The notes below the pieces were generated by a model. It saw only the letters and a list, made by a program, of their open reading frames with translations, was not told the origin of the DNA and made no database searches. Positions 62,305 through 64,000 of a stretch of DNA of 64,000 bases are shown here, one piece after another. Source of the stretch: Rhizobiaceae bacterium (GTDB taxonomy: Bacteria > Pseudomonadota > Alphaproteobacteria > Rhizobiales > Rhizobiaceae); NCBI GenBank assembly GCA_029212415.1, contig JARGOF010000003.1:122219-186218 (forward strand). Direction: 5' to 3'. Both the position numbers and the translations under genes were made by a program. Each line of letters starts with the position of its first letter. The stretch's first letter is position 1.

Positions 62305-63210
62305 ATGCACACGGTGTTTCTGCGCTATCTCGATGAAGTCGCGCGTCAGGGATCGATCCGCAAAGCGGCCAACCTGCTGAAGGTTTCGTCCACATCGGTC
62401 AACCGCAAAATCATCAATATAGAAGAGATGCTGGGGGTGCGTTTGTTTGAACGTTCACCCGAGGGCGTGGAGATCACACCGGCAGGCAAGATCGTGCTGG
62501 AGCACTGTCGCAAGACGCTCTACGATTTTGATCGGATCAAGACGATCATTGATGACATCCGCGATCTTCGGACCGGCCACCTGAACATCCAGACGCTGGA
62601 TTCCGTGACGTTCGGCATATTGCCGGAAGTGCTGGGCCGGTTCAGTGACAAATATCCGGGCATTACGCTTTCGGTGACCACTGCCCAGCCTGACGAGATC
62701 ATACAGTCGGTCGCCTCGGGCGTGACGGACATAGGCATCAGTTTTACCAATGATTCCCATCCGGATGTGCGGGTATTTGCAGAAAAGGCCACGCCATTCG
62801 GATTGATCATGCGCCCCGATCATCCCCTGGCCGAGCGCACCAGTCTGACCATCGAGGATATTGGCGGTTACCCCCTGGTGCGAACCATAGAGGCGCGTGC
62901 GGGCAACTCCATTCTCGATCAGGAAATGGCCTCTATCGCAGTGCACCTGCCGACGCATCTGTTCACCAATTCACTGATCATTGCCAAACAGGGAATCCTG
63001 TCCAATCAGGTCATGGGCATCTATACGAAAATCGGTTTCATGAGCGAAATCGAGCGCGGTGAACTGAAATTCGTTAAATTGTCCCAGAAGGCGCTGAGCG
63101 AATACAAGATCGGCCTTTTCGTGTCGGCATCCACTTCCATTGATCCGGTCAAGCGCCTGTTTCTGGGTGTTGTCGAAAGATTGTTCAAAACACTGAATTT
63201 CGACACATGA
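62305..63210 (+). CDS. LysR-family transcriptional regulator
   Basis: This 301-residue LysR regulator has an N-terminal winged helix (FLRYLDEVARQGSIRKAANLLKVSSTSVNRKIINIEEMLGVRLFERSPEGVEITPAGKIVLEHC) and a periplasmic-binding-protein-like effector domain (LNIQTLDSVTFGILPEVLGRFSDKYPGITLSV, GVTDIGISF). The ATG at 62305 has GGAGGA upstream; starts at 62272 add only 11 residues. It is divergent from the ABC/FAD/CoA operon, its likely target. Confidence 0.87.
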   Translation: MHTVFLRYLDEVARQGSIRKAANLLKVSSTSVNRKIINIEEMLGVRLFERSPEGVEITPAGKIVLEHCRKTLYDFDRIKTIIDDIRDLRTGHLNIQTLDSVTFGILPEVLGRFSDKYPGITLSVTTAQPDEIIQSVASGVTDIGISFTNDSHPDVRVFAEKATPFGLIMRPDHPLAERTSLTIEDIGGYPLVRTIEARAGNSILDQEMASIAVHLPTHLFTNSLIIAKQGILSNQVMGIYTKIGFMSEIERGELKFVKLSQKALSEYKIGLFVSASTSIDPVKRLFLGVVERLFKTLNFDT

Positions 63211-63219
63211 TGATGGACA

Positions 63220-63966
63220 CTACCCCCGTCCGACATAGGGCATTTTTGTTGCCATGACGGTCATGAACTGGACATTGGCCTCCAGGGGCAATTGCGCCAT
63301 GTGCAGGAGCGATGTTGCGACATGGGCCACATCCATGGTTGCTTCGGCCTTGATGGAACCATCAGCCTGGGGAACGCCGATGGTCATGGGTTTTGCCATT
63401 TCCGTCAGCGCATTGCCGATATCGATCTGACCACAGGCGATATTGAAAGGTCTGCCATCCAGCGACAAAGTCTTGGTCAATCCGGTGATCGCGTGTTTTG
63501 TGGCTGTATAGGGAATCGATCCGGGCCTTGGCGTATAGGCCGAAACCGAGCCGTTGTTGATAATGCGCCCGCCCTGCGGTGACTGGGCCCGCATGATGGC
63601 AAATGCCGCGCGCGCGCATAAAAAGGAGCCGGTCAGATTGACCTGGACCACTTCCAGCCAGTCTTCAACCGGTGTCTCGTCAATTGTGCGCGATGGTTTG
63701 CTCATGCCGGCATTGTTGAACAGGATATCAATGCGGCCCCAGGTGGACCTGGCCGTCTCGAAGGCTTTGGCAACCTGATCCGCATCGGTGATGTCACAGG
63801 CAAGGGGCAGGGCGTTGGAATGGCCTTTGGCCACATCCTCAAGCAATGCAGCGCGTCGGCCAATCAGCCCGACGTTATAGCCTTTTTCCAGAAACAATTG
63901 CGCGCAGGCGCGCCCGATCCCCGATCCTGCACCGGTTATGATGATTGATTGTGCTGTGCTGTCCAT
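63220..63966 (-). CDS. Short-chain dehydrogenase/reductase
   Basis: This 248-residue classical SDR has IIITGAGSGIGRACAQLF, LFNNAGMSKP (NNAG), the catalytic YTATKHAITGL (YxxxK) and a C-terminal MAQLPLEANVQFMTVMATKMPYVGRG. The last segment, where mature enzymes place substrate contacts, is the form seen in uncharacterised SDRs near sugar-acid or aromatic catabolism genes. It is convergent with the LysR gene (9-base gap). The promoter lies in the last 34 bases of the window or beyond. The substrate is unknown. Confidence 0.83.
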   Translation of the reverse strand: MDSTAQSIIITGAGSGIGRACAQLFLEKGYNVGLIGRRAALLEDVAKGHSNALPLACDITDADQVAKAFETARSTWGRIDILFNNAGMSKPSRTIDETPVEDWLEVVQVNLTGSFLCARAAFAIMRAQSPQGGRIINNGSVSAYTPRPGSIPYTATKHAITGLTKTLSLDGRPFNIACGQIDIGNALTEMAKPMTIGVPQADGSIKAEATMDVAHVATSLLHMAQLPLEANVQFMTVMATKMPYVGRG

Positions 63967-64000
63967 GTCTACTGCAGGGTCTGCTCCTATCCCCAGGAGA

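Noticed and set aside
1..64000. tRNA, rRNA, riboswitch or CRISPR features
   Set aside because: Reading the intergenic regions showed no cloverleaf, conserved rRNA block, cobalamin-type riboswitch box or regularly spaced repeats; a covariance-model search would be needed to exclude small RNAs.

Overview
The window looks like chromosomal DNA of an alphaproteobacterium, most likely a marine-type member of the Hyphomicrobiales or Rhodobacterales. This is inferred from moderately high GC, very dense operons with ATGA start/stop overlaps, four different families of solute-binding-protein-dependent uptake systems (betaine-type ABC, TAXI-TRAP, TakP-like TRAP, NMT1/TauA-type ABC), a Fur/Mur regulator beside sitABCD, and a ScfR/PccR-type regulator divergent from the propionyl-CoA carboxylase genes. 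No rRNA, tRNA or CRISPR array was seen. There is no intact mobile element, only degraded IS5-type ends.

Layout. (1) 1-13445: the 5' part of cysQ, then a methylated-amine (betaine-like) region. It holds two paralogous pairs of a dimethylglycine-dehydrogenase-like flavoprotein and a choline-kinase-like phosphotransferase. Between them lie a DeoR regulator, an inositol-phosphatase-like enzyme and a ProX/ProV/double-ProW transporter. (2) 13445-18125: sitABCD (Mn/Fe uptake) divergent from a Fur/Mur gene, bracketed by related 61-bp IS5-like ends. (3) 18226-28632: a catabolic cluster with a flavoprotein monooxygenase, aldehyde dehydrogenase, ACMSD-type amidohydrolase, IclR regulator and TAXI-TRAP transporter, divergent from a TPP enzyme and a TauE-type exporter. 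(4) 28759-29811: small membrane or coiled-coil proteins. (5) 30048-37668: a two-component system divergent from a TakP-like TRAP transporter whose large permease carries an unusual 340-residue C-terminal extension. (6) 37711-45466: the propionyl-CoA to succinyl-CoA route (regulator, a possible 30-codon leader ORF, pccB, a small unknown, pccA, methylmalonyl-CoA mutase). (7) 45514-50269: an FMO/BASS transporter/epimerase/SDR operon with a divergent TetR. (8) 50412-52864: a DUF427-adenylate cyclase fusion and an SDR. (9) 52873-63210: a ten-gene catabolic operon (ABC uptake, FAD oxidoreductase, CoA transferase, enoyl-CoA hydratase, 7Fe-type ferredoxin, DapA-family enzyme, semialdehyde dehydrogenase, deaminase) under a divergent LysR. 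(10) 63220-63966: a further SDR.

The window as a whole is a scavenging and catabolism region. Transporters sit next to their own regulator and degradative enzymes, and the propionyl-CoA pathway could drain C3 products. The best candidates for undescribed biology are the kinase/demethylase betaine module, the ten-gene CoA/ferredoxin operon, the leader ORF coupled to pccB, the extended TRAP permease and the DUF427-cyclase fusion. Substrates cannot be read from sequence and are stated only as inference.
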